NCBI GenBank assembly: GCA_021405325.1
Contig: QWII01000006.1
Coordinates: forward strand, 62,001 to 126,000
Direction: 5' to 3'
Source of the DNA: Caldilinea sp. CFX5
GTDB taxonomy: Bacteria > Chloroflexota > Anaerolineae > Caldilineales > Caldilineaceae
DNA length: 64,000 bases
This document shows positions 8,563 to 18,800 of the stretch, piece after piece. Both the position numbers and the translations under genes were made by a program. Position 1 is the stretch's first letter. The number at the start of each line of letters is the position of its first letter. The notes beneath the pieces are model-generated. The model was not told the origin of the DNA. It worked only from the letters and a program-made list of their open reading frames with translations, and did not search any database.

Positions 8563-8902
8563 AAATCAGCTTTTCTTCTTCTTCTTGCTCATCAGCCGTT
8601 CCTGGCCCGGCAGCCATAAACGGGATTTTGAGTTCTCTTAGTCTTTCTTCAAAGACAACATAGTTCAACCCGGCGATCTGTGCCGCTCTCCCCGTACTGA
8701 TTTGACCGTTTGTATAAAGGTCGATCGCAATGTTCCAACGAAGCTCAGGAGCAAGTTGCACCAACCAGGAATCGAGGGCGCGATAGATCAATTCGTCTAA
8801 TGATGAAAATTTACCGACACGTAATGCTGCTTCAAATACCGGAAGCCATTCCCGCTCCGGTTCTGCAACCGATGTTTTTGGATCAAGTGTAACCGTAGTC
8901 AT
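8531..8902 (-). CDS. UPF0175-like antitoxin
   Basis: 123 aa protein with the UPF0175 hallmark in its second half: YTNGQISTGRAAQIAGLNY (about residues 63-81) followed by a short segment ending in LKIPF. UPF0175 proteins are commonly the DNA-binding antitoxins of PIN toxins. The first half (LDELIYRALDSWLVQL) may be a ribbon-helix-helix-like or dimerising part. A strong GAGGAGG ribosome site (8907-8913) precedes the ATG. A TATACT -10-like hexamer on the minus strand lies at 8923-8928. The antitoxin-first order fits autoregulation, but no operator was recognised. Confidence 0.7.
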   Translation of the reverse strand: MTTVTLDPKTSVAEPEREWLPVFEAALRVGKFSSLDELIYRALDSWLVQLAPELRWNIAIDLYTNGQISTGRAAQIAGLNYVVFEERLRELKIPFMAAGPGTADEQEEEEKLIYAGFNIPHPQ

Positions 8903-8971
8903 AATGCCTCCTCTATGGGGTTTAGTATATCACCAAAGGTGGCAAATTGGAAACTAATCGTGGAGAATTCT

Positions 8972-9553
8972 ATGATCAAAAACAGCTTCACCAAAGGCCC
9001 GGAAGGCTGGTGCGCCTATGACTATCACGCCAGCATTGTGGCTGACGGCCAGAATATCTTTATCCTGGCGACTTGGGTTAAAGGGGGCGGCGTCAACGGG
9101 GGCAACTATATCTGGGTCGATCATCGCCGGTGGAGCGCGGACACGCCGGAAAAGCCGCTCTCGATCCTGCCGCTGCTCCACTATCGCAACTGGGTGGACG
9201 CCGACCCGGTCGATCTGCGCGGTTGTGAAGTCTCCGTCTACCTGCGCGGGGACAACCTGCGGCTCGACGGCGCGACCTGCTATTTCTGGGTCAACGCGCC
9301 CGGCACCCGTTGGCACTACACCGCCCAGCCACTCACCATCAGCGAAGGCGCCTGGGCGACCGAACCGCAACGCTTTACCTTGCACGACGATGAACGTTTG
9401 TGGCATCGCAGTTGGGCCGCCAACCCCGCCACCGCGCTCTCGTTGACCGACATGCTGGGCAATGCGTTGAGTTACGGCTTCTCCTTCGTCGGCTTCACCA
9501 GCGAAGTCAGCGGACGATTGTCGCTGGCGGAGTTTGAGATTAAAGGAAGATAG
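8972..9553 (+). CDS. Conserved hypothetical protein, probable beta-sandwich
   Basis: 193 aa protein without signal peptide or membrane segment. It is rich in Trp, Gly and Asp and alternates short strand-like stretches (YIWVDHRRW, CYFWVNAPGTRWHYT), suggesting an all-beta carbohydrate-binding or lectin-like fold. The ATG at 8972 is preferred over an in-frame ATG at 8915 because TGGAGA at 8961-8966 is well placed; the upstream extension overlaps the antitoxin promoter region. It is followed by a palindromic repeat and then the DegT aminotransferase. I do not recognise a specific function. Confidence 0.6.
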   Translation: MIKNSFTKGPEGWCAYDYHASIVADGQNIFILATWVKGGGVNGGNYIWVDHRRWSADTPEKPLSILPLLHYRNWVDADPVDLRGCEVSVYLRGDNLRLDGATCYFWVNAPGTRWHYTAQPLTISEGAWATEPQRFTLHDDERLWHRSWAANPATALSLTDMLGNALSYGFSFVGFTSEVSGRLSLAEFEIKGR

Positions 9554-9619
9554 TTGGTTCGTTGGTTGGTTCGTTGGTTGAGCCTGTCGAAACCAACGAA
9601 CCAACCAACGAACCAACTA
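9551..9619. repeat. Palindromic intergenic element, TTGGTTCG family (copy 1)
   Basis: Perfect 29-bp arms at 9551-9579 and 9591-9619 around an 11-base loop reading GAGCCTGTCGA. The arms are made of repeated GTTGGTTC units. Close relatives lie at 12251-12318, 36282-36346 and 38563-38636. It begins inside the stop codon of the preceding gene. Confidence 0.9.
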
Positions 9620-9644
9620 TATCAAAACAATAGGAGTACCCACC

Positions 9645-10895
9645 ATGAATGAGAAACTAGCCATTCACGGCGGCGCGCCGGTGCGCACGCAGCCGTTTGG
9701 CCCCACCCATGACTTTGGCGAAGATGATATTGAAGCGGTGTCGGACGTGTTGCGCACGGGCAAGATTGGCAAGGGCAGCCGCGTGGCCCAGTTTGAACGG
9801 GAATTCGCCGCCAAGCATGGGGTCAAACACGCCATTGCCATCAACTCCGGCACCTCGGCCATGCACCTCTGTGTCGCTGCCATCAACCCAGACCCCGGCG
9901 ATGAGATCATCGTCACCCCCTGGACTTCGGGGGGCAGCCTCATCGGCGCGCTGCTGCACAACTGTGTGCCGGTCTTTGCCGATATTGACGACACCTACAC
10001 CCTCGACCCCAAGGATGTCGAAGCCAAGATCACCCCGCGCACACGAGCCATCATCGCCGTCCATCTCTTTGGCAATCCGTGTGATATGACAGCGTTGCGG
10101 GCCATTGCCGAGCGCCACAAGATCTTCCTGATCGAAGATTGCTGTCAGGCGCACTTTGCCGAATATCAAGGGCAGGTGGTCGGCACCTTTGGCGCCATCA
10201 ACGGCTACAGCTTTGGCGGCAAACACCTTTCGGCGGGGATGGGTGGGGCAGTCTTGACCAACGATCCGGTATTGTGGGAGCGAGCGATCCTCTTTGGCGA
10301 TGCTGCGTTGCCGCGCGCCAATGGCCCCTATGCCGGCCGCCCCTACGCCAACTATTTTCTGGCCCCCAACTATCGCATCAACGACCTGATCGGCGCCGTG
10401 TTGCTCACCCAACTGCAAAAGGTGGATGGCTATATTGAACGCAAAATCCACGCCGCCCAGCAGATCATGGCGCAGATCAGCGACATGGAAGAGATCACGC
10501 CGCAGCGGGTGCGCCCCGGCGATCGCAACACCTACTGGGTGCTGGGCTTTACCCTCGACACTAACCGCCTGGGCTGCAACGCCTGGGAATTTACCGACGC
10601 GCTCAACAAAGAGGGCATTCCGGCCGGTGGCCCTTATCTGGGCACTGGTCGCGAAGGGCCGCTCTACCGCAACCCCTTCCTGGCCGAGCCGAATTGTTAT
10701 GGTCGCACGCGATTCCCATTTGACTACGGACGGGAAAAACCGGTAGACTATCGGCAGGTTGAATGTCCCTATGGCGAGGCGCTCATGACACGCGGTTTTA
10801 ACATTGCCATGCTCCCCTCGTTTGACGAAGAAGACATTAGCGACATTGCCCACGCCATCCGCAAAGTGGCGACCCATTTTCTCAAAACGAAATGA
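9645..10895 (+). CDS. DegT/DnrJ/EryC1/StrS aminotransferase
   Basis: 416 aa PLP-dependent aminotransferase of the sugar-aminating family. The N-terminal region has GKGSRVAQFEREFAAKHGVKHAIAINSGTSAMHL, the usual fold start. IEDCCQAHFAEYQG near residues 164-177 carries the Asp that holds the PLP pyridine nitrogen, and YSFGGKHLSAGMGG near residues 187-200 carries the PLP-binding Lys. Members transaminate keto-sugars or aminocyclitols using Glu or Gln. The next gene, a flavoprotein dehydrogenase, overlaps the stop by 4 bases, so the two are translationally coupled; the dehydrogenase might supply the keto substrate. The exact sugar is unknown. Confidence 0.9.
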   Translation: MNEKLAIHGGAPVRTQPFGPTHDFGEDDIEAVSDVLRTGKIGKGSRVAQFEREFAAKHGVKHAIAINSGTSAMHLCVAAINPDPGDEIIVTPWTSGGSLIGALLHNCVPVFADIDDTYTLDPKDVEAKITPRTRAIIAVHLFGNPCDMTALRAIAERHKIFLIEDCCQAHFAEYQGQVVGTFGAINGYSFGGKHLSAGMGGAVLTNDPVLWERAILFGDAALPRANGPYAGRPYANYFLAPNYRINDLIGAVLLTQLQKVDGYIERKIHAAQQIMAQISDMEEITPQRVRPGDRNTYWVLGFTLDTNRLGCNAWEFTDALNKEGIPAGGPYLGTGREGPLYRNPFLAEPNCYGRTRFPFDYGREKPVDYRQVECPYGEALMTRGFNIAMLPSFDEEDISDIAHAIRKVATHFLKTK

Positions 10896-12244
10896 GCTTA
10901 ACGATGACGCGATCGATCCTTGTGGTGGGGGCTGGCATGGCCGGGTTGGTGGCCGCCGTGCAAGCCCAAGAACTGGGGGCGCAAGTCACGCTGGTGGAAA
11001 AAGGCGACGCGCCCGGCGGTTCGCTGGCCATGTCGGGCGGGACACTCTGGTGCGCCAAAAGTATTGACGACCTGCGCCGCCTTGTCCCGCGTGGCGATCC
11101 CGTGTTAGGACGTGTCTTGGTGGAGGAGTATCCGGCCGGGGTGCAATGGCTCCAGCAACTTGGCGCCACGCTCACCGCATTGCCCTCTCTGCCCGATCGC
11201 CTGGTCTACTTGATGGAGCCAAATCCACGCGCCTTTGTCCAGCAGATGGTGAACCGCTTTCTGGCGCAAGGGGGGCGCTTGTTGACCAACAGCCCTGGCG
11301 TGCGCCTTTGCACCGATGAAGCGGGTGCGGTCAATGGCTTGGTGATACGCGGGGCGGACGGCAAACAGCAGCGCCTGCACGCCGATGCCGTGATTCTGAC
11401 CACCGGCGGCTTTCAAGGCAACCCTGATCTCACTGCCCGCTACTTTGGCCGCTGGGCCGACCGGTTGGTGTTGCGCGCCACCGCGCACAGCACCGGCGAC
11501 GGCTTGCTCATGGGCCAGGCCATCGGCGCAGCGACCAGCCGGGCCATGAGCAGCTTTTACGGCCACCTGATTCCAGCCCCGCCCGCCGTGGTGCCAATCA
11601 ACGATTTTATTGCCTACACCCACTACCACAGCGAACAGGCGCTCCTGGTCAACTTACAAGGCGAGCGCTTTACCGACGAGTCGCTGGGTGATGAGACCAA
11701 TTGTCAGGCCGTTGCCCGCCAACCGGAGGCATTGGCCTTTATCCTCTACGACGAGACTGTTTACCGAACTTTTGCTGTGCGCCCCGCCGGCGGTGGCGCC
11801 CGCGCTTCTGACACCTTTTACGAATCACAAGCACTGGGCGCCCCGTCCGCCCAAGCGCAGACCCTTGCCGAATTGGCGGCTGCGTTGGAGCGCTTGGGCG
11901 TCTATGGCCCCGGCGTCCTGGCGACCATCGACGAATTCAATGCTGCGGCGACGGCAGGGCGCGCCGGTCACTTGCGGATTCCCCGGCGCGCCAAAGCCAA
12001 TCCGCTGATTACACCCCCTTTCTACGCCTTGGGTTTGACACCGGGCATCACCTTTACGCTGGGCGGCTTGTCGATCAATGCCGCCGCCCAAGTGCTGGAC
12101 AGCAGCCACCGCCCCATGCCTGGTCTCTACGCCGCCGGGGCCGATGCCGGCGGCATTCACAACGAGCAATACGCCGGCGGCCTCTGTTTGGGCCTGGTCT
12201 TTGGCCGGCGCGCCGCCAAGAACGCTGTCAGTTCTAGCAATTAA
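10892..12244 (+). CDS. FAD-dependent dehydrogenase, fumarate reductase/3-ketosteroid dehydrogenase type
   Basis: 450 aa flavoprotein of the FAD_binding_2 family. The N-terminus SILVVGAGMAGLVAAVQAQ is a Rossmann dinucleotide fold, followed by GGSLAMSGGTLW. Near residues 160-175 ADAVILTTGGFQGN matches the family. The C-terminal FAD-binding motif is GLYAAGADAGGIHNEQYAGG. The reaction is an oxidation or reduction of a C-C or C-O bond; the substrate cannot be deduced. Its ATG overlaps the DegT stop (ATGA type), so both products are likely made together. Soluble, cytoplasmic. Confidence 0.85.
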   Translation: MSLTMTRSILVVGAGMAGLVAAVQAQELGAQVTLVEKGDAPGGSLAMSGGTLWCAKSIDDLRRLVPRGDPVLGRVLVEEYPAGVQWLQQLGATLTALPSLPDRLVYLMEPNPRAFVQQMVNRFLAQGGRLLTNSPGVRLCTDEAGAVNGLVIRGADGKQQRLHADAVILTTGGFQGNPDLTARYFGRWADRLVLRATAHSTGDGLLMGQAIGAATSRAMSSFYGHLIPAPPAVVPINDFIAYTHYHSEQALLVNLQGERFTDESLGDETNCQAVARQPEALAFILYDETVYRTFAVRPAGGGARASDTFYESQALGAPSAQAQTLAELAAALERLGVYGPGVLATIDEFNAAATAGRAGHLRIPRRAKANPLITPPFYALGLTPGITFTLGGLSINAAAQVLDSSHRPMPGLYAAGADAGGIHNEQYAGGLCLGLVFGRRAAKNAVSSSN

Positions 12245-12250
12245 GAGGGT

Positions 12251-12318
12251 TGGTTGGTTCGTTGGTTGGTTCGTTGGTTGAGCCTGTCGAAACCAACGAA
12301 CCAACCAACGAACCAACC
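12251..12318. repeat. Palindromic intergenic element, TTGGTTCG family (copy 2)
   Basis: Same arrangement and same GAGCCTGTCGA loop as the copy at 9551-9619. The arms pair over about 26 bp (12254-12279 with 12291-12316). It starts directly after the flavoprotein gene and lies before the aldo/keto reductase ribosome site. Confidence 0.9.
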
Positions 12319-12372
12319 CATAAGATCCAATTGATCCAAAAACCTTTACTGCGTCATAACAGGAGTATTATT

Positions 12373-13281
12373 ATGGAATATCGACAACTCGGCCGGAGCG
12401 ATCTCAAAGTCAGCTCGATTGGTTTGGGCGCCGTCACTTTTAGCCGCGAGATCGACGAGGCGACGGCCTTTACCATCATCGATCATGCGCTGGATCGGGG
12501 CATCACCCTGATCGACACCGCCGAAGCCTACAACAAAGGTGGGTCGGAGACGGTTGTGGGGAGTTGGATCAAGCAGAGTGGCAAGCGCAATCAAGTGGTA
12601 TTGGCGACGAAGCTGATCCCGCCGTTAACCGCCGAACGGATTCCGCAGGCGGTCGATGCCAGTCTACGCCGCTTGCAGACCGATGTGATCGACCTCTACC
12701 AGATCCACGCCTTTGACAAAAACACGCCGCTGGATGAAGCGCTGGCCGCGTTGAGCAAGCTCGTCGATCAGGGCAAGGTGCGCTATTTGGGGTGTAGCAA
12801 CTTTGCGGCCTGGCAACTGTGCAAGGCGCTCTGGCGGGCCGAAGTACAGGGTCTGCATCGCTTGGAATCGATCCAGCCCAACTACAACCTCGCCATTCGC
12901 GACATTGAAGCCGAAGTGCTGCCTCTCTGCGCCGACCAGCAGATTGGCGTCATCTCGTACAGTCCGCTGGGCGCCGGTTTTCTCAGCGGCAAATATAGCA
13001 AGAGTTGGACCGCACCGGCAGGGAGCCGCTTTGACATCATCCCCGACCACTGGGCGATCTATGAAAATCCCACTTCCATGAATCGCATGGAAAAGCTGCG
13101 CGCCAAAGCCGCCGAGACGGGCCGCTCGATGGTGCAACTGGCGCTGGCCTGGGTGCTGGGACAACCGGGCATTACCACGACGCTGATTGGCGCCCGCAAT
13201 ACCACTCAGGTCGATCAGGCGTTTGCGGCTGCCGCCGCCGGTTTGTCGCCAGAACTGCGTGCGGAGCTGAGCAGTTGGTGA
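12373..13281 (+). CDS. Aldo/keto reductase
   Basis: 302 aa NADPH-dependent oxidoreductase with a TIM-barrel fold. The start MEYRQLGRSDLKVSSIGLG is typical. The catalytic tetrad can be read: Asp and Tyr in DTAEAYNKGGSE (about residues 50-61), Lys in LATKL (near residue 82), His in YQIHAFD (near residue 115). The C-terminal cofactor region TTLIGARNTTQVDQ is present. I chose ATG 12373 because AGGAGTA precedes it; an in-frame upstream start at 12250 would translate the palindromic repeat. Likely reduces a sugar-derived carbonyl given the neighbours. Confidence 0.9.
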   Translation: MEYRQLGRSDLKVSSIGLGAVTFSREIDEATAFTIIDHALDRGITLIDTAEAYNKGGSETVVGSWIKQSGKRNQVVLATKLIPPLTAERIPQAVDASLRRLQTDVIDLYQIHAFDKNTPLDEALAALSKLVDQGKVRYLGCSNFAAWQLCKALWRAEVQGLHRLESIQPNYNLAIRDIEAEVLPLCADQQIGVISYSPLGAGFLSGKYSKSWTAPAGSRFDIIPDHWAIYENPTSMNRMEKLRAKAAETGRSMVQLALAWVLGQPGITTTLIGARNTTQVDQAFAAAAAGLSPELRAELSSW

Positions 13282-13295
13282 ACCGGGGTGTAGAC

Positions 13296-13787
13296 ATGGT
13301 GCAAAAAAGTAATCCTCATACAGAAGTGATCATTCGCCCTGAATCGCCTTTGCACCCGAAATTGACGCCGATTTTTATGGCCAAAGAGGCCCACTCGGCG
13401 TCACTCTATCCGGCGGAGAGCAACTTTGCCTTTAACCCTGCCCAGCTAGATAAACCCAATATCCTCTTTTTGGTGGCGGAACGGCGCAATGGCGATGGCG
13501 AGAGCGACTTTGTCGGTTGCGGCGCTTGTGTCAACTATGGTGACTATGGCGAGATCAAGAGCATGTGGGTCAACGAAGATGTGCGCGGGCAGCGGATTGC
13601 CGAACGGCTCTTGCAGATATTGGAAGATCATCTGCGCCGCCAGGGCTTGACCGTGGCCCGGCTGGAAACCGGCGTGATCAGCCACAGCGCGCTGCGACTC
13701 TATGGGCGTATGGGTTATCAACGGTGCGACCCCTTTGCCGATTACCCTGACGACCCGCTCTGTATCTTTATGGAAAAGGTGTTGTAG
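13296..13787 (+). CDS. GNAT family N-acetyltransferase
   Basis: 163 aa acetyl-CoA-dependent acetyltransferase. The acetyl-CoA loop motif follows EIKSMWVNEDVRGQRIAERLL (about residues 86-106), with the R-G-Q-x-I-A variant of Q/RxxGxG/A. The later segment ALRLYGRMGYQRC and the FMEKVL ending are normal for the family. The ATG at 13296 is preferred; a TTG at 13275 in the same frame would overlap the reductase stop. Substrate unknown. Confidence 0.8.
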   Translation: MVQKSNPHTEVIIRPESPLHPKLTPIFMAKEAHSASLYPAESNFAFNPAQLDKPNILFLVAERRNGDGESDFVGCGACVNYGDYGEIKSMWVNEDVRGQRIAERLLQILEDHLRRQGLTVARLETGVISHSALRLYGRMGYQRCDPFADYPDDPLCIFMEKVL

Positions 13788-13846
13788 ACCCGCAAGGGGC
13801 GGTTGCCTTCTAGGCGCCTACAAGATATTTATTTCTTTGAAGACGC

Positions 13847-15805
13847 CTAAGCCCCCTGCGGGGCTTCAGTCTGTTCATCCAGGAGGGAGCGCACCTTCTG
13901 CGCCAGGGCGGTTGGCGTAAAGGGTTTTAGCAGGAGCTGGATCTTGCCGCCTTTGACCTGGGCGCCCAGGTGTACGCTATCGGTATAACCGGACATGTAG
14001 AGAATTTTTGTTGTGGGCTGCTGACGGACAATCTGTTCGGCCAGCACCCAGCCGTTCATCTCCGGCATGACAATGTCCGTCAGCAACAGGTGCAATGGTC
14101 CGGCATGGGTCACACTGATCTGCAACGCCTCGATCCCATTGGCTGCTTGGAGTATGGAATAACCACAGGACTTCAATACTTCACTGGTAAAGTTACGGAC
14201 GGTATCTTCGTCTTCCACCAACAGCACGGTCTCATCCCCTAGCGGTAGATCGGCGGGGTGCAACACCTGTTCCGTATCCGTCACATGCCCGTGGACTGCG
14301 GGTAGATAGATGGTAAAGGCGGCCCCTTGATTCACTTCACTTTCCACCGTAATATGGCCGTTGCTCTGTTTGATGATGCCATAGACGGTGGCTAACCCTA
14401 AGCCGGTGCCTTTGTCGCGCGCTTTGGTGGTGAAAAAGGGTTCAAAGAGATGGGCCTTGACCTGTTCTGTCATGCCGCAACCGGTGTCGCGCACGGTCAA
14501 TACGGCGTAGAGTCCCGGTTGCAGATTAGGCAAGCGCAACGCCTGCTGCTGCGTGAGAATGAGATTGCTGGTTTGCAGCGTGATCGCCCCACCATCGGGC
14601 ATGGCGTCGCGCGCATTCACGGCCAGGTTCAGCAGCACCTGTTCGATCTGGCCGGCATCGGCGCGCACCGCCGTCAGCGTTGGGTCCAGTGCAGTGATGA
14701 TCTGGATATGTTCACCGAGCAGGCGGCTAAACATCTGCTCCATATTGAGGACCAGGTGATTCAAATTCAAAACACGCGGTTGCACCATTTGGCGCCGGCT
14801 AAAGGTGAGCAACTGACGGGTTAAGGCCTCGGCCCGTTTGCCCGCGGTTTCAATCCGCTCCAGGTATTTCCGCCAGTTGGGACCTGGTTCTTTGTTACTC
14901 AACAAGAGGCTGCTGTAACCATTGATGACCGTCAGCATATTGTTAAAGTCATGGGCAATGCCGGCGGCCAGTTGACCAATCGCCTCCATCTTCTGCACCT
15001 GGCGCACCTGTAGTTCGCTGGCGCGCACCCGTTCTTCGGCCAGCCGCCGCTCGGTAATATCGCGAAAGACCAGGACAACCCCTGTGCAATTTCCCTGGTC
15101 ATCCAGAATAGGGGAGGCGCTGTCATCAATCGGAATTTCCCGCCCATCACGGGTAATTAGGAGCGTATGATTGGCCAGCCCAACGACGATCCCTTCCTGT
15201 AGCACGCGTGCCACAGGATTTTCGGCCGGTTGGCGCGTGGTTTCATGGATGATCTGAAAGATGTGGGCGAATGGTTGGTCCTGCGCTTCGGCCAACGGCC
15301 AGCCGGTTAACGCTTCGGCAGTCGGATTCATATAGGTGATATGACCTTGTTCATCAGTGGCGATCACGGCGTCGCCGATGCTGCGCAAGGTCGTGGCGAA
15401 ACGGCGTTCGCTGGCGCGCAATTTGCGTTCGGCTTCATGTTTATAGAGCGCCATTTCAATGGTGGTGCGCAGTTCCCGCTCTTCAAAGGGCTTTAAGATG
15501 TAGCCAAAGGGTTCGGTAACGCGCGCTCGTGCAACGGTGGCGCGGTCGGCATGAGCCGTTAAATAGATCACGGGGAGCAAATGGCGTTGACGAATCTGCT
15601 CGGCCGTGGCAATGCCATCCAGCGCACCCTGTAAACGAATGTCCATCAGGATTAAATGGGGCTGCGTTTCCGCCGCCAGTTGTATGGCGCGCGCCCCCGT
15701 TGCGGCAATACCGGCAACCTGGTAGCCTAAAACCGTCAACTGTTGTTCCAAGTCTCTGGCCACCAGAATCTCATCTTCCACAATCAGGATACGTGTCGCC
15801 ATCAT
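13847..15805 (-). CDS. Hybrid histidine kinase: REC-PAS-HisKA-HATPase-REC
   Basis: 652 aa soluble signalling protein. Order: receiver 1 (about residues 4-120, ILIVEDE and LMDIRLQG with the phospho-Asp), PAS (about 130-250, SIGDAVIATDEQGHITYMNP), HisKA (about 262-330, phospho-His in GIAHDFNNML), HATPase (about 370-490, NLAVNARDAMPDGG, DTGCGM, GTGLGLATVYG), receiver 2 (about 515-635, LTDIVMPEMNGW). Start at 15805 is chosen because GAGGTG lies just upstream; an in-frame start at 15847 would add 14 residues. It lies downstream of the giant kinase with a 48-base gap and probably receives phosphate from it through receiver 1. No DNA-binding output domain is present. Confidence 0.9.
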   Translation of the reverse strand: MMATRILIVEDEILVARDLEQQLTVLGYQVAGIAATGARAIQLAAETQPHLILMDIRLQGALDGIATAEQIRQRHLLPVIYLTAHADRATVARARVTEPFGYILKPFEERELRTTIEMALYKHEAERKLRASERRFATTLRSIGDAVIATDEQGHITYMNPTAEALTGWPLAEAQDQPFAHIFQIIHETTRQPAENPVARVLQEGIVVGLANHTLLITRDGREIPIDDSASPILDDQGNCTGVVLVFRDITERRLAEERVRASELQVRQVQKMEAIGQLAAGIAHDFNNMLTVINGYSSLLLSNKEPGPNWRKYLERIETAGKRAEALTRQLLTFSRRQMVQPRVLNLNHLVLNMEQMFSRLLGEHIQIITALDPTLTAVRADAGQIEQVLLNLAVNARDAMPDGGAITLQTSNLILTQQQALRLPNLQPGLYAVLTVRDTGCGMTEQVKAHLFEPFFTTKARDKGTGLGLATVYGIIKQSNGHITVESEVNQGAAFTIYLPAVHGHVTDTEQVLHPADLPLGDETVLLVEDEDTVRNFTSEVLKSCGYSILQAANGIEALQISVTHAGPLHLLLTDIVMPEMNGWVLAEQIVRQQPTTKILYMSGYTDSVHLGAQVKGGKIQLLLKPFTPTALAQKVRSLLDEQTEAPQGA

Positions 15806-15853
15806 CTCGCACACCTCTGTCTGGTTACTTAAATCACATTGTTGCATTATAAC

Positions 15854-18800
15854 CTATCGCTCAAAGAGGATAGTAAAAGCGGCGCCCGCTGTCCGTGTCA
15901 CGGTGAGTTCACCGTTGAGTTGCAAGGTTAGATCATGAACGAGCCGCAACCCCAACGATTCTGTGCGGATAAGATCGAGAGCGACCGGCAGACCAACGCC
16001 ATTATCGCGTACACAAAGCTGGTATTGATGGGCGGTATACGGTTGTAACGCCACCCAAACCGTCCCGGTTCGCTCATCAGGAAAGGCATACTTGATGGCA
16101 TTCGAGACCAGTTCGTTGATGATCAACCCGCAAGGAATGGCTTGATCCAGATCCAGGGTGCCGCCGGCAATGGCGGTTTGTAGGCCAATCCGCTGGGGAT
16201 CCACACCATAAGAACGGAAAAGATGGGCGCACAAACTATCGACATAGCGGGCAAAATCGATGCGCGCCAGATTCTCTGTGCTATAGAGTGTTTCATGCAA
16301 GAGCGCCATCGAGCGCACACGATTCTTGGTTTCGATGAAAATTTGGAGAACAGTGGTGTCTTTAATCTGCGCTGCTTGTAAGTTTAACAAACTAGTAATA
16401 ATCTGCAAATTGTTTTTGACCCGATGATGGACTTCTTTGAGTAGCGCCTCTTTTTCCTTGAGCGCAGCAAGGATCTGCTGCTGTGCGCGTTTATACTCGG
16501 TAATATCATGGGCCGTACCGATGATCTGGCGTACGCGGCCATCAAAATTCCGGTGAAAGATGGTGTCACGACCGGCAAACCAGCGCCATTCGCCGTTACG
16601 ATGGCGCAACTGATATTCGGTTTCAAAGACTTGACCATCCCCTGCGCCATGCCAACGGGCAAGCAATTCAGGGAAACGCGTAATATCATCATGATGCAGA
16701 TGATTTGTAAAAAAGGCTGCTCCCATGCCCATAATTTCGTCGGGCGAATAGCCGAAATTCTGCCGCGCTTGATGATTGATGTAAACGTAGCGTTCTTCAT
16801 CCAAATCATACACATACATCGTGTGGGGTACGGCTTCGGCAATTTTGCGGATAAAGCGTTCGGCTTCGGCCTGTTTTTGTTCAGTGATGTCCCGCACAAT
16901 GGTTAGCACTTTGTCGCTATCGAGCGCAACCAGGCGCGCTTCAAAGTAATGCTCTACCCCTTGCAAGGTTAGCGGGTATTCGATCACCTGGCGTACACCT
17001 TTGGCGGCTTCATCGATGGTGGTGCGAATTCGTTGGCCGACAGGGGGCGGCAACACTTCGTCTACCGGCTTGCCCAGAAACTGGTGGACCGGCATATCAT
17101 AAACGCCGGCATCTTTACTAAGCGTATCCAACAACAACCCTTCCTTGTCGGTGACAAAGACGGCGTCGGGCAAGGCATCGAGAATGGCGCGGTTTCTGGC
17201 TTCGCTCTGGCGGAGAGCCGCTTCGGTCGCTTTGCGCGTGGTAATATCCTGAATCGAGCCGGAAGCTTTCACCGGGCGGCCATGTGCCAGTTGAATTTCG
17301 CCGACTGTATGCACCCAGATCCGCCGCTGTTGGGCAGTAATCATCTCTAATTCTAAATCCCAGGGTTCGCCGGCAGCAATGCCGTGTTGCACTGCCGCCG
17401 CGATGACAGGTGCGCTCTCCGGTGCATAAAAACCGATGGCGGTTTCAATGGTGGGTTGGTAGCGCGCCGGCGTCGTATCATGAATGCGATACGTTTCATC
17501 GGTCCAGTAGAGTTTGTTGGTCATATAATCCAATTCCCAGCCGCCGACATGGGCGGCGCGGTGCGTCTGTTCCATCAGTAGCGCCAGCCGTTTCCGTTCA
17601 GTAATATCTTGAAAGGAGCCATAGGCGCGAATGGCGCGTCCCTCCTCGATTTCTACTTTGCCGACGGCATGAACCCAAATCCGTCGTTGGCGGGCCGTGA
17701 TTAGCTCTAATTCAAAGTCCCACGGCGTGCCGTCACGCATGGCGCGATGCACGGCTTCATTGACAATTGGGATACTTTCGGGTGTATAAAAGGCAATCGC
17801 GCTTTCGACGGTTGGTTGATAATCGGCGGGAGTGGTATCGTGAATCCGATAGGTTTCGGCTGTCCAGAAAAGTTGGTTGGTCACAAAATCTAATTCCCAC
17901 CCGCCGACCTGCGCCGCGACATGGGTTTGCTCCACCAACTGATGCTGGCGCTTTTGTTCCGTAATATCACGGGCAACCGCATAGAGTAAACCACTATCGG
18001 TCATGGCCGCCGCGCGCCAGGAGAGCCAGCGGTAGGAACCATCTTTATGTTGATAGCGATTTTCAAAATCAATCACTTCCTGTCCATTGGCGAGTCGGGT
18101 CACTTGCGCCTGCGTGGCAGCCACGTCGTTGGGGTGAATAAAAGTGAAAAAGGGTTTTGCCAGCAAGTCTGCCTTGGCAATGCCTAAGGTCTGTTCAAAA
18201 GCTGGGTTGACATAACGAAAATAGCCGTTGATGTCAGCAATACAGAGCAGATCCAGCGAGAGCCGGAAGAAATTTTGCAAGACCAATTCGGCTTGCTTAC
18301 GGGCGTGAATATCCTCAATAATGCCAGTCACGCGTAGCACATGACCATCGGCGTCCCGACTGACGATCTGCGCACGATCAAGCACCCATTTCCATTCGCC
18401 ACTCTTTGTGTAAACGCGGTGTTCACATTCATAATGGGATAGATGACCGGCCACATAGGCATTGAACGCCGCATCAACAATGGCAATATCATCGGGATGG
18501 ATGAGTTGGTTCCACAGATCAATATGTGGTTTGATCTCTTGCAACTTATACCCCAACAAGGCAGCCCATTGCTCATTAGCGACAATTTCACCGGTGGTAA
18601 CATTCCAGTCCCACACCCCATTGCGTGCGCCCTCAATCGCCAACCGAAAGCGCTCTTCGCTTGCCTGTAACGCGGCTTCGGTCTGTTTGCGTTCAATCAA
18701 CTGCGCAAGACCGCCGGCCACAAAGGCCAGATTATCCAACACCGCCAGGGAAAATGGTTGCCGGACAAAAGCGGCTATCACCCCGACGACCTCACTCTCA

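Noticed and set aside
9551..9619. CRISPR repeat/spacer units
   Set aside because: The repeats are isolated palindromes, not regularly spaced arrays, and no cas gene is present.
9657..10877. 406-codon open frame opposite the DegT aminotransferase
   Set aside because: A mirror of the GC-rich coding frame; the plus strand carries clear PLP enzyme motifs and the minus-strand translation is low complexity.
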